In this document: in pieces, positions 1-9,978 of the stretch
How positions within the stretch are numbered: the stretch's first letter is position 1
How the letters are laid out: each line of letters opens with the position of its first letter
Origin: Aurelia coerulea
Taxonomy: Eukaryota > Cnidaria > Scyphozoa > Semaeostomeae > Ulmaridae
Length of the DNA: 64,000 nucleotides
NCBI GenBank assembly: GCA_039566865.1
Contig: CM076951.1
Span: forward strand, 17,245,484-17,309,483
Direction: 5' to 3'
The notes under the pieces: generated by a model
The model's database searches: none
Told to the model about the DNA's origin: nothing
Seen by the model: only the letters and a program-made list of their open reading frames with translations
Made by a program: the position numbers and the translations under genes

Positions 1-83
1 GACAAAATTAGCAAATTTGGTAAACACTGAAGTAAAGATGGAGGTACTTGTTACTTTTATACAAATTTTCCCCGTTACCTGTG

Positions 84-397
84 GTACGATTTACGATTAC
101 GAAGACTGTGATTTGGACTGAGCAGTCCTTTCAATTCGAAACAAAGGAGGCCGACACAGATAACTTCATAAATCAGCGGTAACTAGATTAACTAGTAATA
201 GTATAATGCACAGGACATTCTAAAGAGATATTTGCTTTCAGTGTTTCGTGTGTTTCAGACTTGGATGATAATAGATTTGCTTCTTTTTGTCTTACTCAAT
301 AACTCAAGGTCAAATTCCAATCTCATGCAGTGTGACACATGGAAAAAGTCCATTATCTGCCTTGATATCAATTAATGGTTTCTAACCTTGGTCTCTA
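84..397. repeat. Dispersed repeat, copy 1 (314 bp)
   Basis: This block recurs at 30960-31273 in the same orientation with no gaps and about four mismatches over 314 bp by eye, near 99% identity. Homology begins at GTACGATTTACG and stops abruptly after TGGTCTCTA. I see no open frame or inverted ends. The identity implies a recent duplication or a young mobile sequence. Copy 2 lies inside a composite insertion, so mobility is plausible. The class is unknown. Confidence 0.85.
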
Positions 398-423
398 GGA
401 CTCCCAAAAAACAACCAATGGTT

Positions 424-800
424 CCTACCTTGGAGGAAATGTGTTTATTCCTGGTACTGTACCCGTCAGACCCGTTAGACCCGTAACAATTGGTGTCCTG
501 TGACTCAGTCCTGTTAATCTGCACAAGGGATTTTCAAATTCTTACGTCTGTTAGTGTTGACCAATCAAATATCACGCTGTCTGATTCCCTGTGGCCAACT
601 TGCATAACAGTTGATATCGTATTACATCAACACTATAATTTGAAACCACAAAGTTTAATTCATACCTCATCTCGACCTTGAGAGGACTGGCTCTGTGTAC
701 TGCTGGGTCATGGTACGGTTCTGGGACATTCTCTGTACTGGGTCACAGGACACTAATTACTCTACAGTTCTGGGAATAAACACACTTCCTACAAGGTAGG
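424..800. mobile_element. Short inverted-repeat element (MITE-like)
   Basis: The left end (CCTACCTTGGAGGAA, then TGTGTTTATTCC) and the reverse complement of the right end (CCTACCTTGTAGGAA, then TGTGTTTATTCC) are imperfect inverted repeats. Homology continues inward to a shared GTGTCCTGTGAC block. There is no coding capacity. No clear target duplication is visible, so the family is unassigned. Confidence 0.6.
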
Positions 801-814
801 CGCCCTTGAAACAA

Positions 815-1072
815 CTAAATAACATAATTCGCACTCAGCATAATGTCCAAACAGTTGCTATAACTGTAAATACAGTGTCAACACGTTTTTGAGTGAGCTG
901 AGAAAATTAAAACTCCAAATTACGAGCACTTTTTAGCTTTTTAAGTTCAGGTAGGGTTAGGGTTAGGGTTAGGGTTAGGGTTAGGGTTAGGGTTAGGGTT
1001 AGGAAATTTTAACTTTCTAAAGATTGAGCCTACCGTTTCTTATAAACTGTTCCTAATAAAACATACGTGTAC
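815..1072 (-). mobile_element. MITE-A, partial inverted copy carrying a telomere-like array
   Basis: This is the reverse complement of the left two thirds of the element at 1471-1857. Shared landmarks are the CCTACCGTTTCTTATAA block, the CAACAGTTGCTATAACTGT-type block and AATAACATAATTCG. The far end is missing. At the position where the other copy reads GGTAGAGTTGTTTC, this copy carries an expanded TAGGGT array. Together the two copies form a long imperfect palindrome from 815 to 1690. Confidence 0.7.
952..1003 (+). repeat. Interstitial telomere-like array (TTAGGG)n
   Basis: About 8.7 perfect TAGGGT units lie inside a MITE-A copy. TTAGGG is the ancestral animal telomere repeat. The context suggests local expansion from the MITE's GTAGAGTT motif rather than a chromosome end, because non-telomeric transposons flank both sides. 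Confidence 0.9.
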
Positions 1073-1470
1073 TCAAAATCTGATAGTTTTAAGAAACTTT
1101 CAGTACTGGCCCAATTTCTTAGTTTCTTATAAAAAATTCATGTATTGCACCAAGAACAATGTAAAAAAAGTGCCAATACTAAACAGAGTCAGAACATTTT
1201 GCATACCTTGAACCATTTGGCCAGACCACTATCCGGCAGGGGGATGCCTCTAAACTATCTCCAAAACCATAATTCGTAAAATAGTAGTCACATCTATTCC
1301 AATTATAGAATCTGGTGCTAATTGGTAAGGTTAAGTCTCTCCAGTTTTTTAGAGAAATCTAAATTCTATTGAATGTTTGTTTGAGTAAAGTTGAAGATAC
1401 TAACAAAACATGTCCAAATAGTTCTTGCCTTGAAAGTCAAAATGAACAAAAGATCCAGCAAGTACGGGTA

Positions 1471-1857
1471 CACTCATTTTTGTTATAAGAAACCGCTTAT
1501 AAGAAACGGTAGGCTCAATTTTTTGAAAGTTAAGAAACAACTCTACCTGAATTGAAAAAGCTAAGAAACTTCTGTAATCTACAATTTAAATTTTCCTATC
1601 GCACACAATAATGTTTTGACAGTGTACAGTTATAGCAACTGTTTGGACATTATTTTGAGTGCGAATTATGTTATTTACTTGCTTCGAGATCTTACGAAGT
1701 AATTTGGGAGCCCTTTAGACAAAACAAGATGAACTCTACACTTTCGGCATTAAAAGTATAAGAAACACATGAGAAAATTATGCTAGGAAAATGGCCCAAA
1801 AATTTAAGAAACTGCCTACGATCACCTGGACCTTAGTCTCTTATAAAAAAATGAGTG
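1471..1857 (+). mobile_element. MITE-A, complete copy
   Basis: This non-coding element is about 387 bp. Its ends are CACTCATTTTTGTTATAAGA and the inverse of CTTATAAAAAAATGAGTG. TA flanks both sides (1469-1470 and 1858-1859), the target duplication expected of Tc1/mariner-type MITEs. Related copies lie at 815-1072 (inverted, partial), 18527-18867 (complete), 23053-23305 (partial) and 54623-54905 (partial). Confidence 0.75.
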
Positions 1858-2064
1858 TATTTCCAGAGTATAATAAAGAAAGGCAAGAAGTCCAAGGACC
1901 ACACACCGTGGTGGGGGGGGGGTTCTTCCTCAGTGAAGTTACCTGGGCATGTGCCGCCCTAGAGGGTTTAAATTTCTTTTTGGCAATTTTATCCAGGCAA
2001 GCAAGGACAGTCTAGCTAAGGTACAATTTTTAGCAAAGACCTATTTTTTCAATTTGCTTCCTAA

Positions 2065-2225
2065 AGGCTGATTTCCAGTCAGTGGAATTTTGCGAGCGGG
2101 CGGAATTTCCTTTGTTTGCGTGAGAAAATGTCGCCCTGGAATTGAATAGAAAGTTACGGCTGAGCGACCTTTTATTGTCTAAAATTCCGCCCGCTCGGAA
2201 AATTCCACTGACTGGAAATTCGCCT
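2065..2225. mobile_element. Harbinger-like MITE, copy 1
   Basis: The terminal inverted repeats are about 40 bp and built around TTTCCAGTCAGTGGAATTTT, ending AGGC/GCCT. They are followed inward by a GAGCGGGCGGAATTT block on both sides. The flank is TAA on the left and AAA on the right. The related element at 20584-20750 has TAA on both sides, so a PIF/Harbinger-type three-base target duplication is likely. There is no coding capacity. Confidence 0.65.
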
Positions 2226-2228
2226 AAA

Positions 2229-3204
2229 GACCACAAACCATTGCGATTTTGAACCAGAGAACACAAAATTTTGTCGACACTTGTGCTAGAACGCCAAACC
2301 CTGCCTCTTTAGATTTAGAAATTACCGAAGGGTATTATTTCCACTAAACTTAGGCCAGCTAACGGCACCATTTTTGAAATGTGGGTGGCACATCTCACCA
2401 AAATTTAGCCACGAATCCCCACCCTTTACCCCTGGACCTCACATGAGGTACTGTGCTATAGATCTTTTTGAAAACAGAAGCAACACACTCACCTCATGTT
2501 TTGCTCAGCAGCACCTCTCTCCGCCATCTTCACAACATAAAAGACAGATCAGATCCGAGAACAGACCATGAGTGTCGATGATTTCTTTCCCAACCTCCTA
2601 ATTGAAGTCAGGAATGTGCAATTTCTTCTGATGTTGAGTAGTTTTGTGTTGTCTCATCATCATACTTGAAAATGATCAATCAGACCGGAAAGTGGTAAGA
2701 GAGGTTTAAGGGTATCGTCGCCGCCAAGTTGATTTCATTAGAGAATCAGGCTTAAATTTTAACTTGATCTCTGTCATCAGATTTCTCGTTTACTATTTGA
2801 TAAAATCCTTGTATTGGATAATCTGCTTCATATTACAATCGACATTGAACGTAACATGCTCCTTTATTAGAAACATGGGTCCGACATTGGTATATTCTTC
2901 AATTTTAGGACATTTTGGCTACCAACAGTTTCTTACATTTTTCTTAAATTTTCAATGTCCTGAAGGTTAGAATTGATTCATTTACAAGGCCTCAAAAGAT
3001 GGCCATTAAAATCTCAAAACAAGCACAGGGCTCAAATCTTTCAAATATTTGACAGGTGGATGTAAAATTCTATGAAATTTTTCTTTGGCTTATGGTACTT
3101 TGAGGAACTTATTGTACTTTGCTGTAAATCTGCCGTGGACATATTGTGACATCTTATTTTCTTTCAAAAAGCTTTGAATGAATAGTCAAGGCTGTAATGC
3201 TGTA
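2229..3204. other. No recognised gene
   Basis: Apart from short frames without recognisable motifs I see nothing coding here. The sequence is unique at the scale of this window, with scattered A/T runs. Confidence 0.5.
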
Positions 3205-3455
3205 ATTAGACTCACGCAAAAAGGGTTACCCACGCAAAAAGGGTTACCCACGCAAAATGTGCCACTCACGTACCAAAAAAATTGGACCCACGCAAAACCG
3301 GTAACCCACGCAAAAAAATTCACCCACGCAAAACTACTCACGCAAAATTATGTCCAAAAAGGACCCACGACCCACGCAAATTTACCCACGACTCACGACC
3401 CACGACCCACGCAAATATTCTGACCCACGCACCCACGCAACCCACGCAATTTAGC
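3205..3455 (+). repeat. Degenerate (CCCACGCAAA)n tandem array
   Basis: CCCACGCAAA and shorter CCCACGA units recur roughly every 10-18 bases, with variable spacers such as AAGGGTTA. Frames stay open across it only because of the repeat composition (THA.., PRK.. peptides), so I do not call them genes. It directly abuts the duplicated locus that hosts element 1. Confidence 0.8.
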
Positions 3456-3464
3456 ACACTCTTT

Positions 3465-3694
3465 CTAAGTGTGTGGCTTAACTTTAGCTAGGACTATCAC
3501 GCACTAAGGCAAGCTGTCCAAACTTGACACCCTTTCTTGGAAGTCCCAAAATACATATTTTTCAAAGTAGTTTGATGATATGTACAACCATATGTTATTG
3601 CTTAGCAGTACAGAAACCATAAATTGATTTGTACACAGTTGCACTGAATAGTATCATGACTAAGGACTTGTAATACCAATAAATAACCAATAAC
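3465..3694 (+). repeat. Duplicated locus, copy A left part (occupied target site)
   Basis: This segment matches 9979-10206 closely (TAACTTTAGCTAGGACTATC and the roughly 200 bp after it). It is cut at 3694 by element 1, and its right part resumes at 9801. Its last six bases AATAAC (3689-3694) recur at 9801-9806 as the target-site duplication. Confidence 0.85.
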
Positions 3695-3815
3695 GAGGGT
3701 CGTATAGGGGTTCTGGGGAACAGGGGAACATGCCTAAAAATGATTGGGGGAACAGGGAACAAGCACAAGTCTGTAGAGGGAACAAGGGAACAATCAGTTT
3801 CCGTTCAGGGATCAG
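3695..3815 (+). repeat. Element 1 left terminus: TIR plus GGGAACA subterminal repeats
   Basis: The 16-bp TIR is followed by at least six GGGAACA-type motifs within about 100 bp. Such arrays are typical transposase-binding sites. Unlike most TIR elements, the right end carries the motif in the same orientation rather than mirrored. Confidence 0.75.
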
Positions 3816-4090
3816 GGAACACTGTAGAAGATTAGGTAAAGTTTTCAAGAAGAGAGTTGATTGATGAAATTTATCAAAATTTAGGAATTTTCGTTCCTCT
3901 TTGTGTCTCACACTATTTTTTTGCGAATTGGATTGGGTGTCTGAGTCACGCTCATCCATATACCTCGTTTTGGATTCGATTTCATGAGGTGGAGGAAGCT
4001 GCGCATGCGTTTGAGGGTTTTGGTGAAGGTCTGAAGGATAGGCCTACAGCTACAAACCACCACGAGCTGAATCACAAGAACTATGAAACT

Positions 4091-4433
4091 ATGTCTTTGG
4101 ATAACGCATCGCTGCTCACTGTTGTAGTGCCCGTCACTGCAGCCATATACAGAAATGGAAAGGAGAAGCCAGACATCAAGTGGAATTTTGAAGTGAAACT
4201 TACCAGCGATGATACTGTCCTATCAAAGTTCAAGAGTAGATTACAAATTTTTCATGGTGTAAATGAAAGATGTGAAGAATTGCAAATTGATAAGTTTACA
4301 TTGAAACTGCTGAACATGAAATCTGTTTCCAACTCAAAGGATGGTGCAAGAGACAGAATATTCTCGATTGACACGCAAGAGCAATGGAAAGATGTTTTCG
4401 CCAAGCTGATAAAGTCTGACCGAGAACTTGTTG
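4091..4433 (+). CDS. Element 1 gene, exon 1 (N-terminal region)
   Basis: I place the start at 4091 (ATG, peptide MSLDNASLLTVVVPVTAAIY). The upstream in-frame sequence overlaps the subterminal repeats and is unlikely to be translated. About 114 residues are encoded, with a beta-rich hydrophobic start and no known domain. The exon ends at 4433 before GTAAGA, leaving one base of the codon (phase 1). It joins the next exon's AT to make an aspartate codon, preserving the frame. No TATA box was identified. The exon was placed by splice-site and phase consistency with 5008-5121. Confidence 0.65.
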
Positions 4434-5007
4434 GTAAGAAAATATAAGATCAATTCTAAACTGAGGCCTGAATGAAACTATACAAGCTAAACATTATGTT
4501 TGAGTCTAAGATTGCCCTGGGTTGTTTTGGTAAACTCCAATCTTTTGTTTACAACTGAAATATTTGTGATGAGAAGGGTACAAATATAATTGATGTTAAG
4601 CTCGTATTGTATATTTATTTTAAATCTTTTGATCATAAATGTCCATCTCTTTGCATCTTTTAAATGGAAAAAAACTTGACAAAGCCCATACAATTCATTG
4701 TTGTGCTTTCTTATAACAATATATGATAGAGACCAAATCATTCACTGCTTTTATATCATTTGTACACTTTCTTAATTTTATAAACAAACGTTCTATGAAA
4801 CCCACATTCTGTAAACTGACACAATATGCAGTTAAACTTGCATTTTTCCTGAAAGAAGAGTATTATTTTGTTTAATAATTCCTTCATGTAATCTAAATAC
4901 AGGTTCTGGATTTGAATAACAACATTGCCCAATTATTAGTAACTTTGATGTTATAAGACATGCAAAACCCTAAAGTTATGAATTAATTTCCACCGCCTCT
5001 TTTGCAG

Positions 5008-5121
5008 ATATTGCAAAGATATTTCCTGGAGCTAATGCGATTTCTGAAGGATATGTTATCTGCAAATGTGGGCAGCGAGTACCCTTGAATAAACCAAGAG
5101 CAAGATCATTTTTTAAAACCC
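5008..5121 (+). CDS. Element 1 gene, exon 2 (first half of a zinc-binding motif)
   Basis: The acceptor CTCTTTTGCAG and donor CGTAAGT bound a 114-base exon, phase 1 at both ends. It encodes IAKIFPGANAISEGY followed by ICKCGQRV. The C-x-C in ICKCG pairs with H-x3-C (HWDNC) at the start of exon 3 to form a likely C2HC zinc finger split by an intron. A DNA-binding finger near the N terminus is usual in animal transposases (BED, THAP and similar), but this one does not match a family I can name. The coding sense is supported by exact frame continuity on both sides. Confidence 0.7.
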
Positions 5122-5544
5122 GTAAGTCTTCCGGAGAGCACTTTTTGCCAGTACATATTAAAGTTGTTTTGATTTTCCTTATTTGCTATTTTTAGGTATA
5201 TATATCTTTTTCCCTCCTCACAGATTTTACAGTAGCTTGACAGTTGAAATGGAATGGAATCTCTATCTGCTTACAAAATAGTTTTTAAAACATAGGGCGC
5301 AAAATCTTTCAAAAGGTCAGTGTAAAATTCTATTGCAATTTTCTTTTAAATAAATTGCTTGGACGGAATTAGGGTTTGCTGTAAATCTGCTGTGGCAATT
5401 TAATGATATGCCTGCAGGACTGCAAGTCACATAAAATTCCTGGTTTGAATAGATAAACAACTTGTTGATGGTTTGACCTCAACCCTTTAATGATCAATTA
5501 CACGGAGAGAGGGATTAACCAAATTTGAAATTTTACTTCCATAG

Positions 5545-8500
5545 GTCATTGGGACAACTGCAAGGTTGCAATGACTGAGATCATAGATGCAAAACCAAAG
5601 GTGCAGCAGACCATTTCATTTGTCAAAGTTGCTGGAAGGGATCCGCCTTTAGAAGAAAAAATAAATGATGGGAATGAAAGTGATGATGAAACCAGTGACA
5701 TTTCCAATGATATCGAAGATGAGATGTGTCATGATGTAGATGACAGTAATTCTCTGTGACTGGATAGAATTGACAATGATTATGTGGCAAATATTGATGA
5801 CATAGACTCTTCTTTTGAGCAAAATGAAAATTTGAATGATGATGTACTGTCTGTTCTGTCAGCAGCAAGTGATATAGATATGCTTGATAGCAGCTCTGAG
5901 ACATCTAGGGATGAAGATGACTTCTTGAAGGACCCCCTCGCTAATGAAATGCAGAATGGGCGTCAACGGTTGAGAAGGGTAGATCCAATATGTAGCAAAC
6001 TAGATGACTTTTTGAACTCTAATTTTTTAGAAAAGACCTCCATATTTTACATTCTCTTGAAAAATGCAGTAGAATACGCTGACTGGTCATTAAGAAGAGA
6101 ACATTCACCTGCAGCACAGTTTCAATGGGATCACGAAGTTCTAGAATTTGTAGAGACTTTAGAATATCATGGCCAAGAAAGCATGGTGAATCTTTTGCGT
6201 GGATCTGGCCATTTTGGTCAAGGAAGGGGTGGCATAAAATCTTTTGCATGGCAAAATTGGAACTGGCCTTTGCCAGGAAGAGCTACAAGAAAAAAAAATT
6301 TACCAGGTTACACAACAGATGATGGAGTCCATAGTTACCTCCTTGAAAGTATTCTGAAATTAGCTTCTGCACAAGATTGCAAAATAACTCCTCTCTATGA
6401 AGATAAGATAGTTAAAGTCATTCCAGTTTTTATTGCCAAAGATGCAATGCAGATAAAACCAGGTCTTGCATTTGATGAAAACCAGAAACTCCTTATTGGA
6501 AGTAAACTGAGGATTGACAATAATTTTGTTCAAAATAACCCTAATCCTGACAAAGAGGCCTTGAAAAATAACATGGTTCAAGAATGTGAAGTCATTTGTA
6601 TAACTACAGCTGACAATGCAATAAGTGTGCCTTGTGGTGTAAACCATCACACAAAGTCCATGTCAGGGGAGGAAACAGAATCTTTGTTCTCATTGCAGGC
6701 AGCTCACGCTCAAGTTTGTCTGCAACATTTGTCACAAAAAATCGTAAAAATTGAGAACTCAGTAATAAAGGATTCAGAAGTTTGTTCATTTACATGTTCC
6801 CAATGCAAGGAAAACTCGCTTTGTGACTCATGCATTGCCAAGGGTGTTGTTTCTTTGAACCAAATACTTAGACCATGCTCGTACTGCCTCACAAATGAGA
6901 TAAAGTGTATAAAATTATCTGTGCTTGGTGTAAGTATGGACTCAGAGTCAAGAAATCAAGTGGCCCATGACAAATTCAAGGAACGTAAGTTATCGGGCAA
7001 GAGAGATCGTATAGCTTTATGTGAAACATTTCCTGATGCAGTTCATGTGGGAAAGAGAAAAAGGCAGAGTTTTTCAAACTGGTTCTTATTCGTGGGAGGG
7101 GAAAGAACAAACCTTGTTTTGTTGAGGACATTGCGAAATGATCCTTTGCTTAGAACCAAATTGTGTAGTCATGTGAGGTTAAATTCTGTCAGAAACAGAG
7201 ACCGACAAGATGTAGAGTCCCTTGTTGAGATCGGTTCTGATGAAGTTCGTGCCATTCTATCGACCAGTGTGAAGAACATAACTCATACAATTGTCCTGGA
7301 AAAATACAGAGTCACAAAAGATAACACCAAATATGCCCTCTCTTCACCTGTGAGCATATGTTGTGGTACAATGGGAATAGTCTATGTCTCAGATGTTCAG
7401 AAAGGAACAGTAATCAGCGTTCGAGTATCACATTATCCAGCTGAAGTTCTAACCGTAGTGAAGTCATTGAAAAACCCTATTGCACTGGCTTTTCTCAATG
7501 GAGTTCTTTACATTGCTGAGTGTAGCGGCAATAGAATAAGATGTGTAGACGTGACAGGTGAAACGATACTGAGGCTAGAAGATTTAAACATTCGTCAGTT
7601 GAAAAATGCCCTTGAGAAGCTTGGTGTAAAAAGCTGCGATACAAAAAGTCTAAATAAAGCTTCCTTGAAGTCAAAGCTAAAGTCTATGCTGGAAAAAAAA
7701 CACACAGATGTTTCTGAGGAAAAGAACTGCGATTGCTTGGATTTGTCCAGTGATATTGAGCATCCTAGTTCCTTGTCGTTCTTGGATGAGCACCACCTCC
7801 TCATTTCAAACTTGGAAGGAGTGGCATTTCTCCTACTTATCAGTTATCACTTTGTGAGAATTAGTGGAACGATTCTGAAAGCAATTAATTTACCTTTTAG
7901 ATCAACCCAAAGCTCAGTTTTCCTTGGAAATAGAATATTGTTTTCAAGCAATGCACTCCCTGGTGGAATATTGAAGATTGACATAGATGGTGATTATATC
8001 ATGAGTGAAGATTCTTCAATTCTTGTAGAAAATAATTCCACATATGCCGGAATCATACAATCTATGGCGATTTGGAAAAATGACTTGCCTGAAATTATAT
8101 TTACTGATTCTGAAAGAAGATGCATAAAAGTTTTGAACATAGATTCACGAAAAGTTGAACCTTTTGTTGGGGATGAGGGTATTGATGGTGTATTAGAAGA
8201 GCATGATGGCTGCCAAGGGTCATTTGCACAGCCAACTGGAATTTGCATTGAATTTAGAACAGTATATGTGATCGACTCAGCAGCTAGAAAGCTGAAAATG
8301 GTGACATCTTCGAATGGCATGACCAGTTACTTGTATAATTTGGATAAATTTTGCAAACTCTTTGCTATTCATAGAAAAAACAAAAAGCCCAAAGTTGGGA
8401 AAATCGATGAAATTATTGTCGGTCTTGAAGAGGTCATTCAGTTTGATCAAGAATGCATAAATGATGTTAAGAGGTTGTATGGATTAAAGGATGGATCTAT

Positions 8501-8840
8501 CACTCAAGGACCACATGGCACGGTCTCTGCAGTCGTTTTAAAGGATGAGGAGAGAATAAGAGATGGTTTGAGAAACCTTAGAGCACAGTTGGAAGATCTC
8601 GCGCCACAGTTCCTGGAAACTTTCGACATACGATCAATTCTAACATTTTGTGCTGAGAACGTTTTTTCGGAAATGCGGGCTGGGGGCCTTGATATGCCTC
8701 TACAGTTAGATTTCGACAGAAAATGTCCAAAAACCGTAAGGGAAAGGCTGAAAAGGCAATGTCATTGCTCTTTTGATTATTTTACACACGCCGACTCATA
8801 TTATCCTAAAGTTTCGTCTAAAGTCCAATTTAATGAGTGA
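5545..8840 (+). pseudogene. Element 1 gene, main exon: zinc-finger / P-like catalytic / SAP-like / NHL-propeller protein
   Basis: The acceptor TTCCATAG opens a single frame that runs to 9416 and is broken only by TGA at 5757-5759 and TGA at 8838-8840. The N-terminal part is acidic (rich in D, E and S). Around 6785-6900 a cysteine cluster (CSFTCSQCKENSLCDSC) resembles a zinc-binding module. Around 7030 the motif PDAVHVGK resembles the D-x2-H-x2-K second catalytic aspartate region of P-element-like DDE transposases. The upstream GVSMDSESRN (about 6930) is a candidate first aspartate. From about 7330 there are NHL-type beta-propeller repeats, interrupted near 7580-7690 by a SAP-like helix pair (DLNIRQLKNALEKLGVKS), with another propeller blade near 8230-8300. 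The catalytic assignment is inference from motif shape; the family is large, found in marine invertebrates to my knowledge, and has no assigned function. Confidence 0.7.
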
Positions 8841-9416
8841 CCTATGGCACCCAGAATCAAACCAGTCTCTTTATCAGCAGAGAGCAACGAAAAAATGAAG
8901 AAATGGCGTGCCGAATTTGGTCAGTGCGTTCCTCAAAAAACAGTTCGCAACCTATCAACAAAAGATAATCCTGGTACCCTCCCTGTGAATCTCTACGAGA
9001 ATCCTGGTGTGCCCCCGAAATTGCTCGATATGAACTCCTTCGATTCCAGTTTGACAAACGTTGCAACAGCTGCAAACGAGGCGAACGAGAGCGTCCTATA
9101 CAGGGCAAAGGATTTTGTATGCTTCAAAAGCAAACGTTTACGAATTTGTCAACTGCGACAAAGCGTTAAAATTGTAGACGAAGACACAGATCGATTGCTA
9201 CCAAAGAGTGCAAAAGTAACACATTACAAGAGGGATCCTTTTCTGCCTAATAGATTCAATGAAAGGGACGAAGGCTCTATCAAAACAAAGGATATTCTAT
9301 GTGTCGTTGAAGGGATAGCTGCCATGGAGGAGCATGTAGAAATAGAAGAGGAGCAATATTATCAATTGATAGAAGCTCAGTTAGAAGGTGACTCTTTGAC
9401 TCGAAACAGAAATTGA
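8841..9416 (+). pseudogene. Element 1 gene, C-terminal part after in-frame TGA
   Basis: This is the same frame as the preceding block, separated by one TGA, and runs for about 190 codons (AESNEKMKKWRAEFGQCVPQ, then TKDNPGTLPVNLYENPG). In related proteins I recall this tail is continuous with the block upstream, so the stop is a break and not a gene boundary. After 9410 another frame encodes a basic tail (RRSRRSRKSTRYSDYVQYSD, stop near 9496) that looks like a more natural C terminus, suggesting a frameshift near 9405-9415. That last point is weak. Confidence 0.65.
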
Positions 9417-9659
9417 AACGATCGCATCAGTTGGAGATCGACGGTCAAGAAGAAGTAGAAAGAGCACGCGATATAGTGACTATGTACAATACAGTGATGA
9501 CTCGCAGTAAGAGCTGTTCTCTTCAGATATCAGATATGTTGATTTTGTTTTATTCGTTTTTATTGTGGCTTTTTATGATGGTATGTTTTATTCTCCCTGG
9601 CTTCTTTAGATACAAAAACAGTTTTTTCTGAAAGTAATGATTTAAAAATGCAAAAATGA

Positions 9660-9800
9660 AGTTTTACAAGGGAACTTGACGATCTTTGTTTGACATAAAT
9701 TTTTGCAGGGAACATTTTTAAAATTCGCTAGGGAACATGGGAACAAATAATAATTTTATAAGGGAACAGGGGAACAAGGACCCCCCCCTATACGACCCTC
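9660..9800 (+). repeat. Element 1 right terminus: GGGAAC motifs plus TIR
   Basis: At least five GGGAAC(A/T) motifs occupy 9668-9778 in the plus orientation, followed by a short poly-C run and the 16-bp TIR ending at 9800. The first six flanking bases, AATAAC, are the target duplication. Confidence 0.75.
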
Positions 9801-9978
9801 AATAACCTAGATAAATAAATGAATGAACTAACAGCAAAGACATTTGGCAGATTATTATCATCAAAATTAGAACCATTTTTGCAGGAAAAGTTTTGCAAGG
9901 GGCTTACGTATTCAACAAATCAGCCAGGAAAGAGGAAAGGAATGTCAGTTTTGCCACAACAGGGTCTTTCTACAGTAA
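9801..9978 (+). repeat. Duplicated locus, copy A right part
   Basis: This segment resumes the host locus after element 1 and matches 10200-10300 (CCATTTTTGCAGGAAAAGTTT and surroundings). With 3465-3694 it defines a tandemly duplicated unit of about 400 bp. No gene is evident, though the stretch is open in one frame for 60 codons. Confidence 0.75.

Larger units (their letters stand above)
3695..9800 (+). mobile_element. Element 1: complete 6.1 kb TIR element of undetermined superfamily
   Basis: The ends are perfect 16-bp inverted repeats, GAGGGTCGTATAGGGG at 3695-3710 and its complement at 9785-9800, flanked by a 6-bp direct duplication AATAAC. Subterminal GGGAACA motifs are clustered at both ends in the same orientation (about 3712-3815 and 9670-9778). 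A tandem paralogue of the target locus at 9979-10300 lacks the element and reads ACCAATAGCCTAG where the occupied copy reads ACCAATAAC, element, then AATAACCTAG. The cargo is one three-exon gene for a roughly 1,400-residue protein. Six-base duplications are known for several superfamilies (Polinton, IS3EU and Dada-like), but the cargo does not match those I know. It is inactive at present because of two stop codons. Confidence 0.85.

Noticed and set aside
952..1003. TTAGGG array as a chromosome end or fusion point
   Set aside because: It is short, lies inside a MITE-A copy and has ordinary dispersed repeats on both sides.
3205..3455. Open frames with T-H-A and P-R-K peptides as a repeat protein
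   Set aside because: The frames follow from the CCCACGCAAA repeat composition; there is no start context, splice site or domain.
5623..5904. Minus-strand histidine-rich frame
   Set aside because: It is the antisense of the acidic region of element 1's gene (GAT/GAA codons read backwards).
5757..8840. Two in-frame TGA codons as selenocysteine or recoded sites
   Set aside because: No SECIS-like stem-loop was recognised downstream, and both TGA codons are one transition from CGA, so ordinary decay is simpler.
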